Source: Pycnopodia helianthoides (lineage: Eukaryota; Echinodermata; Asteroidea; Forcipulatida; Asteriidae). Taken from it: a stretch of DNA of 64,000 nt. This document shows positions 32,897 through 48,100 of the stretch, piece by piece; the first letter of the stretch is position 1, and each line of letters begins with the position of its first letter. Both the position numbers and the translations under genes were made by a program. The notes under the pieces were generated by a model. That model worked only from the letters and a program-made list of their open reading frames with translations, had not been told where the DNA came from and did not search any database. Location of the stretch: the NCBI GenBank assembly GCA_032158295.1, contig CM063243.1:12182931-12246930 (forward strand), written 5' to 3'.

Positions 32897-35800
32897 CAGC
32901 TCCAAGAAATTGGGCCCAAGTGAAGTTTAATGTGATAAAGTTATATAACAGCCGTCTTGAAATCAAATTATGCACACTCATAAATACTTGTCAATTGTAC
33001 CTAAACAAAATTAACAACAAAAATGACATGGGTACTACAGGAACTCTTCATTACCTTTTTTTTTATGCTTTGTTTTTATTTCCTCTCCAAAACAATGCGA
33101 GATGATAAAACAAGACGCTGTCTTATAGGTTGACATGTTTTAAGTATAAGGAACTTCATCTGAAACGTCACTCCATCCGGGCTTTGATTCAAAAACAGCA
33201 ATGGCAGGGTCGGGGAAACCTTTTTCATCCTTCCACTACATTAAGCGGGTACAAAGAATGTAGTCAATTTAAACCAATTCCTGCCCTTGTGCCAATGCAT
33301 GCCGGAATGCCTTTTGCTCGGAACAGTCCAGCAGAGTTGGTTCAATTTCAACTTTATTATAATTCTACGTTAATCCTGAGGTGTTTTTTTACTGCAATAA
33401 AATCAATTTACCATATTATTAATGCACACAGTGGTTGCTTGCAATGTATTACTATCACATCTTATTATGCAGCAAAGCATCTTGTGGTGGTACAAGCACA
33501 CCCTTGCAAATTGTCGGTAACATGACGTTATCACTGAGATGTTATCATCAGCAAGGACTAAATCTTGCTCAACAGACAGAATCAAGCCACTACACCAGCC
33601 TGAATACATACTGATGTTGACTGGTTCCTGTTAATTTTATTGCAAGCCAAGTTTCCCGTCAAACAGCTCCACCGCGGGAATGTGGCATTGTTTCTGTTTA
33701 ATGTTCTTTTAAAGCGCTTTACTTTGAGGAGTCTCCGAGTTAGATTGATTTTAAATATATATATTTTTTTATAGATCTACTGCAAATACAGACATGACAT
33801 ATGGATTGCTTGGCGCTTCATTGAAATGCATTCAGGGGTTTTCTGCTATCTTGAGATCATATGGTTTGAACACAAAGCATTTTTAAATGGAATTTCTGAC
33901 ATAACTCTACCTTATTTTTTGTAACTAATACATACAAATAGGCCAACTGACTTTGGTTGTACTGGTCTCTGAAAGCACAAAAACTACAAGCTGAATAAGC
34001 TAAGGAATGGCAACATACGCTATTAATATTTATCTTTAGCTAGACATTTTGAAATAATTAAAATTCAAGATTAAAGGCTACTCTCTGCTTTAAACACCAA
34101 AATTATGAATACCCGATACCCTGATTAAATACAAAATTATGAATGACAAAATGTTGATTCCACAAAATTATATAATTCCCATACCAACTTAATTTATTCT
34201 TTTGATATATCAAGTTCATCCGAGACCACAAGTCTTGTTTTATTTCTCCAATATTCCATGATCAAACCATGATATCCATAAATTGTCCACAACCTTTCTT
34301 GTGATGGATACCTCAAGTTGCATGTTCCCAACGGAATAACTTCCCACCAAAGTACATTGAAAAGCTTCAATATTTTTTCCCTTTATCTTTTTCCTCAGCG
34401 TGACTCATACAACTTCTTGTCCAATTCCATTCGGAAAAAAATCCGATGAAGTTTCTCTGTATTTACTGTTATTTTAGTTCAGCATTCAAATGGATCTAAT
34501 CCACCTCAACACAGCCTCGCTATTTGTAAAATGCTAACCATTTAAATACAAGTTTTTCAAAGTATTGCATTGACGCAAAAAAAGGTGGGGTGACAAAAAA
34601 AAATAAAAATTGGAAGATGGAAGATTTGATCAGCAGCACCAAGTAAATTCACAACAATGCTCAGATAAGGTCTGGGGAGATAGTACTGCTCTCATACACA
34701 TCAAGATGTCAAAAAAAGGAAAAGTTAGCATGACACAAACAATCTACCACCTCAAAACCAAAAAAATAATTAAAAAAAATTAAAAAATAACAACAATAAT
34801 TAGATACCGCTACATGCTGGTGAGCTAAGTGATTTGTTTTCAAACCTTTAATTTAGTTTTATAAACGCAAGATACTTTCATTCTATGTGAAGATTAATAC
34901 TACGAGCAGACTGTCTACGGCACTCAAAAGTACACCACAATTTATGTATAATATCTTTTTATCATAAAAAAAAGAGGAAAGATAAGTTCAAATATCGTAA
35001 AGTTATCTTGCTGCAGCCATCTTGAAATTTATTTTCTCCTCACTACACGCAGCTAAACTAAAACCCCGTCTGGTTATGGCTGTTGGCTAAGGCTGAATCG
35101 CTGAAAGTCCTATTTTTCAACTTCATCACTGCTGCCAACAACCATAGTGGAAGCCAAAGTCGTTCGATTTGGACAGGATCTGCGATTTGGAAGTGAAAAC
35201 AGTCCGGTCCCTTTGTGCGTGTTATTTTTCAGCCCTTACAATCATAACTGTGCACAGGGTACCTGATCAAGATGGCGTCAGTTTTTCCACTACATGATTC
35301 TCTCTAAATACAAAATTTTTTAATAATATGACAACATTTTTGAATACTTCTTTAATGTGCATCTTCAACAATGAATCGGGAAATCACCAAGTATCTCTCA
35401 ATTTCTCCAAATATATTGATAGGCCTTTCAGATGACAACTCCTTAGTCAAGAAAATTTGATAAGCCAAGCAAATGCATGGCAAGCTTTTGAATGCAAGTA
35501 CCCTCAAGATGAATCAAATTGTGTTAATACAATTTCTCAAAAATATATATCGCTGACACCTCTGGGTCCAAAGCTCGGCAGTTAACTTTACTTAGGTAGT
35601 AAAAGTCCCTACCACCATAAAGATGCTCAATTTGAGCACCAACGTTTACCCAATAATCCCGGAGGCTATTACTTTGTACTTTGTTTTACTAATAAAGTCT
35701 TACAATAGTACATTCACGTGTATAGTTACACAGACTGACAGAAAAATAGATTTCGAAAGCTGCAAGATACAATCTACATGTACAGAAAATGGTGAAAAAT

Positions 35801-36111
35801 GGTCAGGCTTTTATCTGGGAATTACATTTTTTTTTTCTTCTCCAGATTTCTCCTCAGGAAATGAACTCATGACTATTTAACATGTGGATTGTATCGTGGA
35901 GGTTTTCTTGTACTCATGCATAGACGGAAGTTATGGATTAATACCTTATGAAGATTGACAACATTTTAATACAGATCTTAATAATCGGAAATTACAAGAA
36001 AAAATGTGAAAACTTTCTCTACTTGAAAAATTGTTCAAGATTGACTTCACCAGATTGTCTTCTCGACGTTGCTAGGAGCATACCGTTCATGTCATACAGC
36101 GTATAGGCAGC
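32897..36111. other. No gene seen; probable 3' side of the calpain transcript at the right
   Basis: Lies between the AIDA and calpain 3' ends. A 131-codon plus-strand frame at 33130-33525 has no recognisable domain or splice context. On the minus strand, AAATAAA (about 34240) and AATAAA-like words could end the calpain transcript, but I cannot choose one. Confidence 0.4.
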
Positions 36112-36138
36112 TTAAGAGTACATTCCAATAGCCAGGAA
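36112..36138 (-). CDS. CAPN: Calpain exon p (C-terminus and stop)
   Basis: Acceptor CCTTACAG, then FLAIGMYS and TAA. The short hydrophobic end (compare LxLTMF/YS at the end of vertebrate calpains) and the matching phase support this 27-bp coding end. Confidence 0.9.
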   Translation of the reverse strand, partial: FLAIGMYS

Positions 36139-39100
36139 CTGTAAGGTAGAAAAGATTTGTTGCCACATAGAGCGATATGATCGTTAACTTAATCGCTGAA
36201 ATACACAGACAGGCAATTTTTTTTTATAACAACCCAACCGCTGAAATTCGTAAATTCATGTGCCACTTTACTACAGCTTCAGTGCAGAATTTATCTTCAC
36301 ACATAACTTTTGAAAAACTTGTTTAAAGGAACGTTACAGAATTGGTAAGAAAAAAACTTGTAAAATATACTTTTGATCACAGAATTACATGAAACTTACA
36401 CGGTCTAATGATGATGATAGTAGAAAACATCCCTTTAAATATTTCTGTCTGAAATGCCACATTTGATGAGAAATGAATAAACTAATTTTCCGATTGGAGT
36501 TTATCGCTCAGTGAGCGTTTTATTCAAATGTTGAATCTATATGATTTCATGCAAACGTGTAATCGGTTTTTCACTATTTTCTCGTGACCCAGATGGCGGA
36601 TCGATCTCAAACTTCTACAGGTTTGTCAGTTTATGTATATGGTGGATTACATAAAGTGCTTACACTGCCAGCAACTATTTTGTTAGCAAAAACCAATTCT
36701 GTAATGTTCCTTTAAGTAACGTTGACTTTTTGAGTAGCGGTGGCTCTGAGAAGAGCCGGTTATAATTCAACATTTTGACCAAATACCTTGTTTCTAGTTG
36801 CCTTACACTGCAGGTTTGACAAACCACATATATATCTACTTGAACAATTGAATGTCAGGCACCAACAGAATCAATTTTAATAAATACTCGCTCAAAACTC
36901 CCTCTCATTTTAAATATGCCAGAAAAACTAAAAGGATATCTTACCTCATCCAGATGGTACTGTGCGACTGATCCATGTGCATTGTCCAGGAAGGACTCTG
37001 TGAGGGAGGAAAAGAGGGCAGACAAAAAAAATAAGAAACCAACACACAATAGTAAATATTGTGTGATGATGGCCTCAGTGCCCTACCTCATTGGGCAGCT
37101 ACTAAGAGACTACAGGGTATTTCTAAGGGCAGCTCAGATACGGCATAGAAGTGCTTAGCAAAAACAGTGCTAAGCAAAGACTAGCAGGGGACCAGTAAAA
37201 TGTAATATACAATGCATTACATTTGGCTGGTTGCCTTGTTTTGGTAACTAACACCTAACACAGTTCTATGCTGAACAAATTTGTGTGCTACGTAGTTAAC
37301 AGCTGGGGACCAGTGAAGTGTAATACATATTGCATAAGATTTGGCTGGTTGTTTTCGTGATGCTAATTACCTTATTTCTGTGCTTAACCAACGTGTTTGC
37401 TGAGCAGATATTAGAAGGGGACCAGTCAAATGAACAATATATTACATAAGATTTGGCTGGTTGCCATGTTTTGCTAAATAACATGTTTCTGTGCTTGAAA
37501 AATCTGTGTTCTACAATAAGCAGATATCGGCAGGGGACCAGTCAAATGCACAACATGATGCATAAGTTGGCTGGTTGCCTTGTTTTGCTAATTACATACT
37601 TCTGATTGTAGCAAACTGTTAAGAAAGCTGTGCGAATCTAGACTTACCAATCATGTGCTTCAACTTGACAGTGCAGCAGATGAAGTCATCAAAGCTGATC
37701 TGTCCCTTGCCGTTGGCAAAGCGCAGCACCATGGCTCCAAGTGTCTTGGAACTTACCCTATATCCTGTAAGAGTTCAAAACCATCCCATAGAAAGTGTTA
37801 ACATTTCTCAAAAAAGAAAATGAAGAGCTAGTATCCATTCTCTGCTTAGATGACTGAAAATACATCCTTATTGCTGTTGGATGTTAACCTTAGCAGTGCT
37901 CAGTATTAAATGCATGTCATGCCATACATATAAAGCTGTCAAATTACTACTTCCTTTTACAGAAATTACAACTAAGATTTCTAGACATGTTGACTACAAG
38001 GCAAACACACGTTCAAAGCCGACTTCCCAACCCTATTCAAAACTTGAACTAAAGGTCATTTTAAAGTTAGGTAGTGCGATACAACTGTATGCGTTATCAT
38101 AGGTGCGGACATAATCGGCCCTGCCAAAACACTGTTCATTTTTGCCTGATTCTGTTGGCCCGGGACAGAATTCTTCAAAGTTTAATACATGAATAGTAAT
38201 GAGCAGAGGGATACTTGATAACACGATGCTAGTCCTGTCAACTGTCAACTGTCAACTGTCCTGCTAAAAAAACTCCATTTAAAATACTTTGATGATGTGC
38301 GAGCAACGTGTCCTAAATGTAAAACATTAATAACAGAACACATATTGAGGACAGCATCACCAAGAAACAAACGCATGGATCCATCCTAAGTCAGGGGCAG
38401 GCTGTGTGATGTGTTAATTAAAAACAAGAAGATAGTAACAATTGAAATAACTTTCAAAAACCAATGATGTACATGTAGCAACTTTTTAAAAGGAAGTATG
38501 AATACAAAATATCTATTTATTTGTTTTGGTTATAAAATATAAACATGGTCAGTAGTATCACAGGGTAATAATACTAAAAACGATATGCTTACAAAATGAA
38601 ACAGTAAGTATTGTAAAGATAATAAACAAATATATATTTAAATCTGGACCAGCCAGATATAAACCCATATCACTCTGATAAAAATACAACTAGCAGAAAG
38701 TCAAAGTTATCACAACAGAGAAGAATTACAAGATACACATGTACATAAAAGAACATACATTCATGCAAATTCATAAAAACCCGGAAAGCTGGGATTGATT
38801 AAGATTCAAAACTAAAGACAACGAGATACAAGGTACAAAATCTGGTTAAAAAACCAGACATTTATACAAATTTATAAAGTCTTGGACAATGTTGGAATAG
38901 TTTTTTTTTTAATCTGTCCATTCTACAGAGCGGTGGAACTTAACTCTGTCAAAGTATTTTCTCTCAGCTGTCCATGTAGCCAGACAGTTCTAAGGCGGGG
39001 AAGCATATTTATAGTTTAGTGAATTTCAACAGTTTTTCACTCCATTTTACAAAAAGCATAACACTCATACTATCAAGAGAGGGAAGATCCAAAAATGCAA

Positions 39101-42100
39101 GAGCTGTAAGAGTAACTTTGATATTCCTGATACAACAATAATAATACAAATATAAAAATGGGGAAAAAAAAACCACCCCGATTTGACTCAGTGCAGCGTT
39201 TCAACTCACCAATGGCATTCAAAGCAAGCTGCAACTCATAGGCACAGAAAGACCCAGATCTGTCCTTGTCAAACTGAGCGAACGTCATCTGCAAACAAAA
39301 CACGAAGCTCGTCGTTATTGTAACTATCATCAACCTTCACCAAGAACGGGATGTGAACATCCCTGTACGAAGGTCATATCCCAAACATCAAATGTGGGTG
39401 ATTCACAATACAGTACAACACCAACGTTTGCCCCGTTGACACCTGGGAGACCATTTCTGAAGATCACATCAAAAAGAGCATGGGGGGAAGACAAGAGATG
39501 TGTCCAACCGAAGGAAAAAAGTGACTAACGGAAGGGACCAACTAATACCGCTTATATGCTGCAGCTGTGGCAGAGACCATCACCTAAGAGTGGGACTCTT
39601 CAGCCGCAGCAGAAGGTGCAGCAGAAGGTGCTCCAGACTGCACCACAGGTGCAACCCATTGTCTATCAAGACAGACAGTGGCAACAGTGTCTAGAATAAT
39701 GTTGTTTTGCTCACCTTCCACTTTCGGATGCCGTTCCACAACTCCAGGAATTCATCGAAGCCGAGCTTGCCGGAACGATCGTTCTAAAAAAAATTAGCCA
39801 GTCAGGAAACATAATACAGTGCATAGTAACACCACAATTCCACTTTTCAAAGTGCGCAATGGAATAAATTAAAACTTATCAACAGGGTATAAAAGCAATA
39901 TACTAACATAAAGCAAATATTTAATAGATGTAAAATTTGCACCGGGGATAAAGAATATTATTTGGTTTTACCCTTTCACCGATGGGTGTAAAGCACTGTA
40001 CAATCGATACTTCCCGAGTCTGTGAAAAAATCCACAGGCATATTACTCGGGTGGGATTCGATCCATTGACCTTTGCCATTCTAGAGCAGATGTCTTACCA
40101 ACTAGACCACCGAGACTGCCCAGTAGCTAGAGGCAGTTCAAATCCTATATATTAGCAGAGGGTACCACAACAGTTTAATAGATGTTATCCTCCTATAGGT
40201 GCATACTCCAAGATGCCTCAAAATCTCCCAAACGCTATGCACACAACAGTGAAGTAACCCATGCCACACTTTCCTGTCATTGTATTTGTTTAGTGTGAAG
40301 AATACGTGCCACAGATTGCCACTGCGGATTTTGACTTAGGTCGAGAACCTTATCTCTTCCAACAGTGGCCTGAGTTCCATTGCAATTGAGCACGGCTGAT
40401 GGCTTCTCCAGTTAACAACTTTTATGAAAGCACTTTGGGCTATGGTTCTACTCTCTACATCAGAATGTGTGTGCCTCAGATGCCACTGTTGTGGCATAGT
40501 GAGGTATGTTGTGGTCTCATAAAAAAAACACTAATAGTAAAAGTAAAGTAAAGTCTGTCCCGAGCCATTATGGCTCATCAGGCTGGTGTTAATAGCCGGT
40601 TTCATTGGCATTAAACAACTGAGAATATTTTTATTCCCCCCTAGACAGGATGCCAGTCTATCGCAGAATGCTCCCCAGGTCTCGCCGATACCCATTTATA
40701 CTCTTGGGTGGAGAGGAGCAATTATGATAAAGTGCCTTGCTCAAGGACACAAGTGTCGCAACTGACCAGGCCAGGCCAGGATTCAAACCCACATTCTGTA
40801 AATAACAGAGCTTCAGTCCACCACCCTAGACCACTCGGCTACAACACCCCCCCCCCCCCCCAAAAAAAAAAAAAAACCACTATTAGTAGGAGGGTTAATT
40901 AACCATCTTTGGCTGGTGTAAAGGATACGTCACTTGAGGCAACCATGCTCTTACAGGCCTCCAGAGAGAAACCATCAGATCCTGTCAACTCTGTTCAATA
41001 GACACCAAGTTAAAAAAAATGTAATTAAAACCATGATATGATATCTCATACTTCAATTTACTTCACTTCCTCAGCAGGGAGAAAGTAAATGGTACAAGCC
41101 AGGGCCCAATTTTACAGGGATACCTCAGCAGGAAATGTAGCTTAAAAATGTTCTGCTAAGCTAAATTGAGCAGGAAACCAGTCAAAATGTGTAATAGTGT
41201 ATTTTGGCTGGAAACCTTTTTTTCTGGTAAGCAAAACTGTTTTGTGCTTACACAGCTTTAAGACATTTGGGCCCTGGTTACTAAACAATTTATCTGAAAA
41301 AAACGTGTAATTTTGACAAGAACTATCCAACCTGCTGAATAACAAGCTTGGTTTAAACACAACAGATGACATGTACTTTTTGTTCTTCCTGCTTTTTGGT
41401 CAAAGCTTTGATAATTTTATTTTCAAAACATGCAGTTATTTGTCACTGTTTCCCCCAAAACCTCAAGTTCATTGTGTGGTGACACTTTGAACAGGGTTTG
41501 TACTTCTTGGAGGTCTAATCGTACACAATGCCAGACTTCCATTCAAATGGCAATGAAAATCAGCTGATCAAACAGAACTATATGTGGGTGTCACTCATGG
41601 GCTGTGCAACAAAATAATCCATGTCATTTGCAGTATTTATTTCAGTGTTGACTACAACAGCAGAAATAGAATTTCTTATAGTTTTAACGGTAAACTTGTT
41701 TTTCCAGTACTAGGCCAACAAAATCACTAAAATATCCGTAACTTGTTGCCGTATGCACTTACCTCCAACAGTACAAAAGCAGTAAGCATATTTAATGAAA
41801 TAGTAAACAGACTAAAGATGTTTGACGTTTTCTTTCAAATATAAAGATGATGCTCTTATAAAATGAAACTTCTAAAGCGTCTAGGCAACAGTGAAATACA
41901 CAGAGCAGCCATTTCAGAAACACAAACAGACAAACTTAATTCTGCAAAATGTCTATCATAAATAGTCTATCTAAAAATAAACTCAAAAGCATATTGTGGG
42001 TTTTTTTTCACACTGGTACAGCACATTTTTCTCAGCTGAAAAAAAAGGTTTAGGATGGGGTTGATGTTGATGGTAATCAATAACAACAACAACATGTGAA

Positions 42101-45100
42101 TGATTCATAAGTGGTTAGTATCCAAATAAAACGTGTGAGTAAACAAAAACAAACAAACAAACATCCGATGAGGTGATATTGAGTTTGACAGATTCTACAA
42201 TAATGATGCTTCAAGTTGCGACCAGTCATCCTTTTCCAAATGCTCCTGAGGCTGAGCAGAGTATACTGTTCTAAACGTTGAGAACCACAACAGCACTTCT
42301 GAGAATCAACTCTCTCCTTAAAGAAATTTTATACATGGTTGTACCCGCAAGTTTACTATTTATAATTTCCTTGTTCCATTTTTTTTTTTTTTTCAATGAT
42401 AAGGTTATCATCAACAGAGTAACATCACAACAATCGCTTTTCTGTATTTGCACAAAAAAAACGACTTCATATGAAAAAAAAAAAAAACTTAAACAAGGCA
42501 TAGGTATTGAAGGCATGATGTGTGAAAGCACTGTACATTCAGTAATCTCCCGAGTCCTGTGAAAAAAATCCACAGGCAAATTACTCGGGTGGGATTCAAA
42601 CCCGCGACCTTTGCCATTCTAGAGCAGATGCCTTACAACTAGACCATCGAAATTGCCTGGTAGCTAGAGGCAGTTCGAATCCTATATTTTAGCAGAGGAT
42701 ACCCCAACAATTGGATGTTAAAGATGCAAATTTAACATCTATCAAAAAGGTATAGGTAACTTATCAAACTAAGAAAGTGTTACTAAAGAACTATTACAGA
42801 AAGTTGGAAGGGGGGAGGTTAACGTACACTGGGCCCAATTTCATGGCTCTGCTTACCGTAAGCAAAGAATCGGCGCTTGCGAAGCAGGGAATTCCGTGCT
42901 TACGTCAAGTGTATTTCACGGGTTAGCGGGGAATTTCGGCTTGTGCGCATGCGCCCTCCACGTTACTAGGCTTTCTACGCTTACACAGCTAGCGCAGAAA
43001 TTCGTCGCTTGAACAGTAAGCGGAGAATGGTCACCGCAAGCGCAGAATTTGGCGGTAAGCAGAGCCATGAAGTTGGGCCCAGGTGTGATAAACAAACTCT
43101 GACTGAACGTACCTAGTACATGTACTACTTTCTGCATGTTAGCCTTTATCTCAAAAATATACATTTCAACAACACAACTGTTGCAACAAAATAACTTGGG
43201 ATTACAAAGTATTGACGTAAAAGTTAGTTCCCAGTTAGTTCCCGTCAAAAAGAATCCCTTAAGATAACAACCAACATAGGGAAATGAATTAACTGACGTA
43301 ATAACTTTTTCATCATTCATCTTTAACATGACCCCAACATGGCTGTTGTAGCTTTTAAAAACAAAATACTTCATAAAAAAGAAAACCATATATACTGAGT
43401 TTCTTTTGCTGGTAGTGAACGAGGCGCCGATGTTTGTTTAAAAGGTTTGTAATGTTTACACACAAGGCATATGGTGCTTAAAAAGCAGGTATCATAAAAA
43501 TTCTTTGCCATGACAAATTGTTGAAATCTGTACCAAAGTGTAGCGTAAACCCAGTTTGATTTTTAAAATGTGTCTTACATTGGCTTTTATTACAGTTTTC
43601 AATCACTCTACATGTGTGTTGTTTGTTTCTTTCATTTGGTGAATTTTCCCTCGTCATTGTAACTAGTTTCACAACAGGGGGGGATTCTAAATGTCAAGCT
43701 GGCAAATGCCAAACTCTCTCCCAAAAAAATATCAGTTCAACCCGACGTCTCTGATTTCAAACTGCACAGATGAACCAGTTGGTGTTTGTTTTTACAATCG
43801 CGATAATAAATTGGGGTTGAACAAAGGTGATCCCTCTCCTGCCGCTTCCCAGGTTGTATTGTGAACTTGAGTGTGATCCCTGGCTATACCACAGTTACAG
43901 GTTGAATAATTACAGGTTGAATAGCTTCTGACTGGCACCCCCCCCCCCCCCCCCGAACAAAGATATTGACAAAACAAAGGAGCCCGCCAACATAACCGCT
44001 AGATAACACAGTTGGTAGAGCACCAGCACATTGAGCCGAAGCTTGCAGGTTCAAATCCCGCGATACTCAATTTTTCTTTCTTCAACCAAAGATTATTTAA
44101 AATTTTCCCAGTCACCTTCCCTTGTAGTTTGTTACTTGACAATAACAACAATAGTAAGAATTATAAAGTGTTTCATGGTGCAAATGTTTGGATGCTCATT
44201 AAATTACAAGAGTGCGAGTCTTTAAGAATGTTTTCAAATGAGTTGATGGAAGTAGGTAGGCTTTGACTGGGCGACACATGTCTTCAAAATTGTTAGAGTT
44301 AGTGTTCAGCAATGGAATCTAACCGGAAACCATCCGAGTCCTAACTTCTCACAACCGGACCACACTGCCGCATAAATTAATTCAACATCCACACAAGGGG
44401 GGGGGGTGCCTTGGGAAGTGTATGTGCCCATTAGAGAACCCTTCATAATGCAGTCAAGTAATTCATAATAAAATCAATTCAAAAAAGAGAATCTTAAAAA
44501 TTGAAGCTTCAAACGATAAGAAAGTTATCGTGTTTAGAGAAACAAAAACAAAATGTCTCCAAATAATAATACACTGTCATTAAGAGGCAAGAAGAGAAAA
44601 GATTGAAGATACTAAAGTTTGAGGTTAGTCACAGCAAGACATTAGACTCCTACTACCAAGACCACCAGTTAGAATCGGGCAAAGCACATTAAAAAAAAAA
44701 AAGAGAGCATGGACTGAGTGTATAACAGTCACTTTCATATCTCACCAGATGATCTCATCTCTAGCAGGTCGGATTCACATGCAATAGGGGTTTACGGGGT
44801 AATACATTTGTAGATAGGGAGGAAAAGAAGGAAGGGGGTGAAAACAAAGACATTAAAGACCATGCTTCACATGTACAAATGTACACATGAGGTCATACAG
44901 AGGTCATACCGAAGGTCAGACAGTCATCATGCAAGTTCTGTAAAAAGTTTCGCATAGATATCTTCTGCTGATTTCTATTACTACGCATTGCAATTACTTC
45001 TAATACTATAAATTAAAACTTAAAACTCTTCATCTTTGCTACAAGTAGAGGTTTGTCACTAAACAGTGCACAATGGGGAGGCAGGGTGCAACACAATATT

Positions 45101-48100
45101 TTGAGCGATTTTTCTCTCTCTTTCTCTTCTACTTTGGCCCATTGTCTACATTCTACACATCTGGAACTTTGAGGTGAACACAATTTATCTTATGGTAGTT
45201 TTCATGATTTTCAAGGTGAAGTTTTCGTTTTTTCTCAGTGTTTAAAACTAGTAGGAGTTGCTAAACATAATAAATGCACATAGACGAGAATGCAAATGGA
45301 ATTTTCTCCAAAAAGTGACCAGCAACTTTTTTGAAAATTTCACAGGTTAGATTGTATGATTGACTTTATTATGAAGTTCAGGATATGATTGAATGTGCTC
45401 ACTCCAAAAACCAAGGATGTATTAACTTATCCTACCAAGTACAACTATTTTGAACACAATACTACAAGATCTGCAGCGACAAGATCTGCAGCGACCAGAT
45501 TTGAGCGACAGGATCTGCAATAAGATCTCAGCAGTGAGTTCTGCAGCAACAATAACATTTGCGGCAACATGATCTGCGCACTAGATCTCACACAAGATCT
45601 GCAGCGACGAGATCTGCGGCAACGAGATCTGTGGCACTGAGATCTGCGGCACTGAGATCTGCAGCAACAAGATCTGCAGCGACAAGATCTGTAGCGACAA
45701 GATTTAGAGTGACAAGATCTGCAGCAACAAGATCTGCGTCAACAAGCTCTGAAGATCTGTCGCAACAAGATCTGCAGCAACGAGAGCTCCATCAACAAAA
45801 TCTGCAGCAACATGCCCTGCTCGCTCGGCTGCAGCCTGCAGCCTGCAGCCTGCAGCCTGTAAAATAATAATACTCTTATACCACGATCAAGCTGTACACA
45901 CTGGGAGAGCTTTCTACTTCCGCTACAAACTAACGCAGCAGCAAGGGTTTCTTTTTTAATACGGTGCACAGCAACACAGCAAGATGCTACAATTACGCAG
46001 CCACAACAAAACGAGCCAGTGAGGTCTCCTGGTCATACCGTTTTTATCACCAGTTTCACATTCTACGACGATGGGATGGTCAGGCAATGGGTGGAAAGCA
46101 TTCACATGCAAAGTTACCCCCATATTAAGATGGCATTCCGATTGGTATGAGGGGGAGAGAAGAGTTTGGTGGGAAAATGGTGAAAAAATAACAACATGCG
46201 TCATTAGAAAGATCAGCAAAATAAGTGATATTGTTTCTTGATATGTGTGGCTTTTATAAGTAGATTTAAAAAAAAGGTAACCAGTAGCTGCAGCCTCACT
46301 TGACCTGATAATACATAATTATATACACTGAGGTCAAGCAAGGTCGCATCTATCAGTTACCCTCTACAGTCTACCTCATACACGTAAATGCAGGCGCTGT
46401 ATGCAAATCCCTTGTATCCAGATACTATTAGTACGACTCTCCATTTGTTTTGGTTTTTGTTTACAAATATGAAAATATGACAGAACTATTATGAAAACTA
46501 ATTACAGCACCAACTTTTATTTCCGAATAAATTCACGTGTGAAACACAAAATGAACTTCAAGATACAATAAAATCCATTACTACATATTATGATTTTCAT
46601 ATGGATTCAAAAAGGATTTGCATACACTGGCCTCTCACAATGTTCAATGTCAATGTATATTTCCTCTAGCAATGTTCCAATCATGGATACTTTTCCCAGG
46701 CCATGACCATGACTACCAACCACCAATGAAACAATGTTTGCATGAAGTGAAATTCTGGCCCTGAAAATGATCAATGTCTACATTACAGCACCAATGAAAA
46801 GGAGCATTTTCCTTCCCCCCCCCACCCCCCCAAAAAGTATTTTTTAAATAAATAAAAATAGAGTCCAACAGCAGTGAACCTTGCTTAGTTTTAGCAGTTA
46901 CCCCCTGAACTTAAAAAAACACAATTTAAATTAATTTACTGCAATTTAATGGGCTTTCTACTGCATCAACAAAATGCATAATGGCAAACAGATTATTTAA
47001 ACTTGGCTACAAAGATGGAATTGGCACTTGGTTATATTTCTATTGACGGCAGCTTTGACAAAACAAAATTCTGAGATTTGCTTATGAAAGGAATGTTACA
47101 TTAACGAAAACAGGGACACTAAAAATATGAAAATATGAGAGTGCATTGATCAACACTTTCCTTTCCCCAATATGCCAATGTCCTAAACTCATGGCCGCCT
47201 TTAGCAGGACCCCCAAAACCCAACTACTTATTGCAAGGGGGTGGAGGGGACAAGGCTTACCCTTCTTCAGTGCAGCGTTCAGAATCTCTTTCAGCTCCCA
47301 TGCATCCACCTCCATGTCCTGTCAAAAGTATCAAGTCAAATTTCATGGACATTTTTTTACACAGTTTGCATTTTTCATTTGCGATAAAATAGCGAGCTGT
47401 TTCCTACTCAGTTTAGCTCAAAGAAGCCTTGTGAAAATTCTCTTCTTGTGTGATAACAATACACCCTGTTTGAACAGCGCTTTCTTTATTAGCTTTTCAA
47501 AGCTCGAATGATTTTTCAACAGGAAATAATGATTTATTAATGAAACCTTTAAAGGTGTACGGGTCGAGAGGTGCTGTGGGTTCAATTTGCAGACAAACCA
47601 TGCCAGGAAAACAAGAAACACAGGTGTTTTATCCACTTTGGTTACAAAAAACATATATTTATACCTCACTAGCCTGGAAGCTACATCATGTTCTAATTAA
47701 GTTCAATTCATCTGCATCTAACCAGCGTTCTCCTTCAGCAGTGGTTTGCAGGCCCAGCTACGAAGCTGTCAAAGTTCTCTTCAAGTGGTCCAGCACCGGA
47801 CTCAAGCTCTAGTGTTTCTGTTCAGCAGAGTGTGGGTTCGAGTCCCGGTCGTGACACTTGTGTCCTTAAGCAAGACACTTAACCATTATTGCTGCGTCCT
47901 TCGGATGGGACGTAAAGCCGTTGGTCCTGTGTGTTGTGTAATGCACGTAAAAGAACCCAGTGCACTTATCGAAAAGAGAAGGGGTTCACAACGGTGTTCC
48001 TGGTTTGATTGGCTGCATATTGCACCACAGCACCTTGTAAACCATTACATGGTGCTATGTAATGGAATAGGTCTAATACTTCAAAAACATAGCTCCACAA

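Noticed and set aside
33130..33525. 131-codon plus-strand frame between AIDA and calpain
   Set aside because: Composition looks random, with no domain, signal peptide or splice context. Length alone is not enough in 64 kb.
44000..44075. Functional tRNA gene
   Set aside because: A- and B-box words are good, but acceptor-stem pairing is poor, so it was kept only as a tRNA-like repeat.
45559..45867. Arg/Ser/Ala-rich 102-codon frame
   Set aside because: It is entirely within the 15-bp minisatellite.
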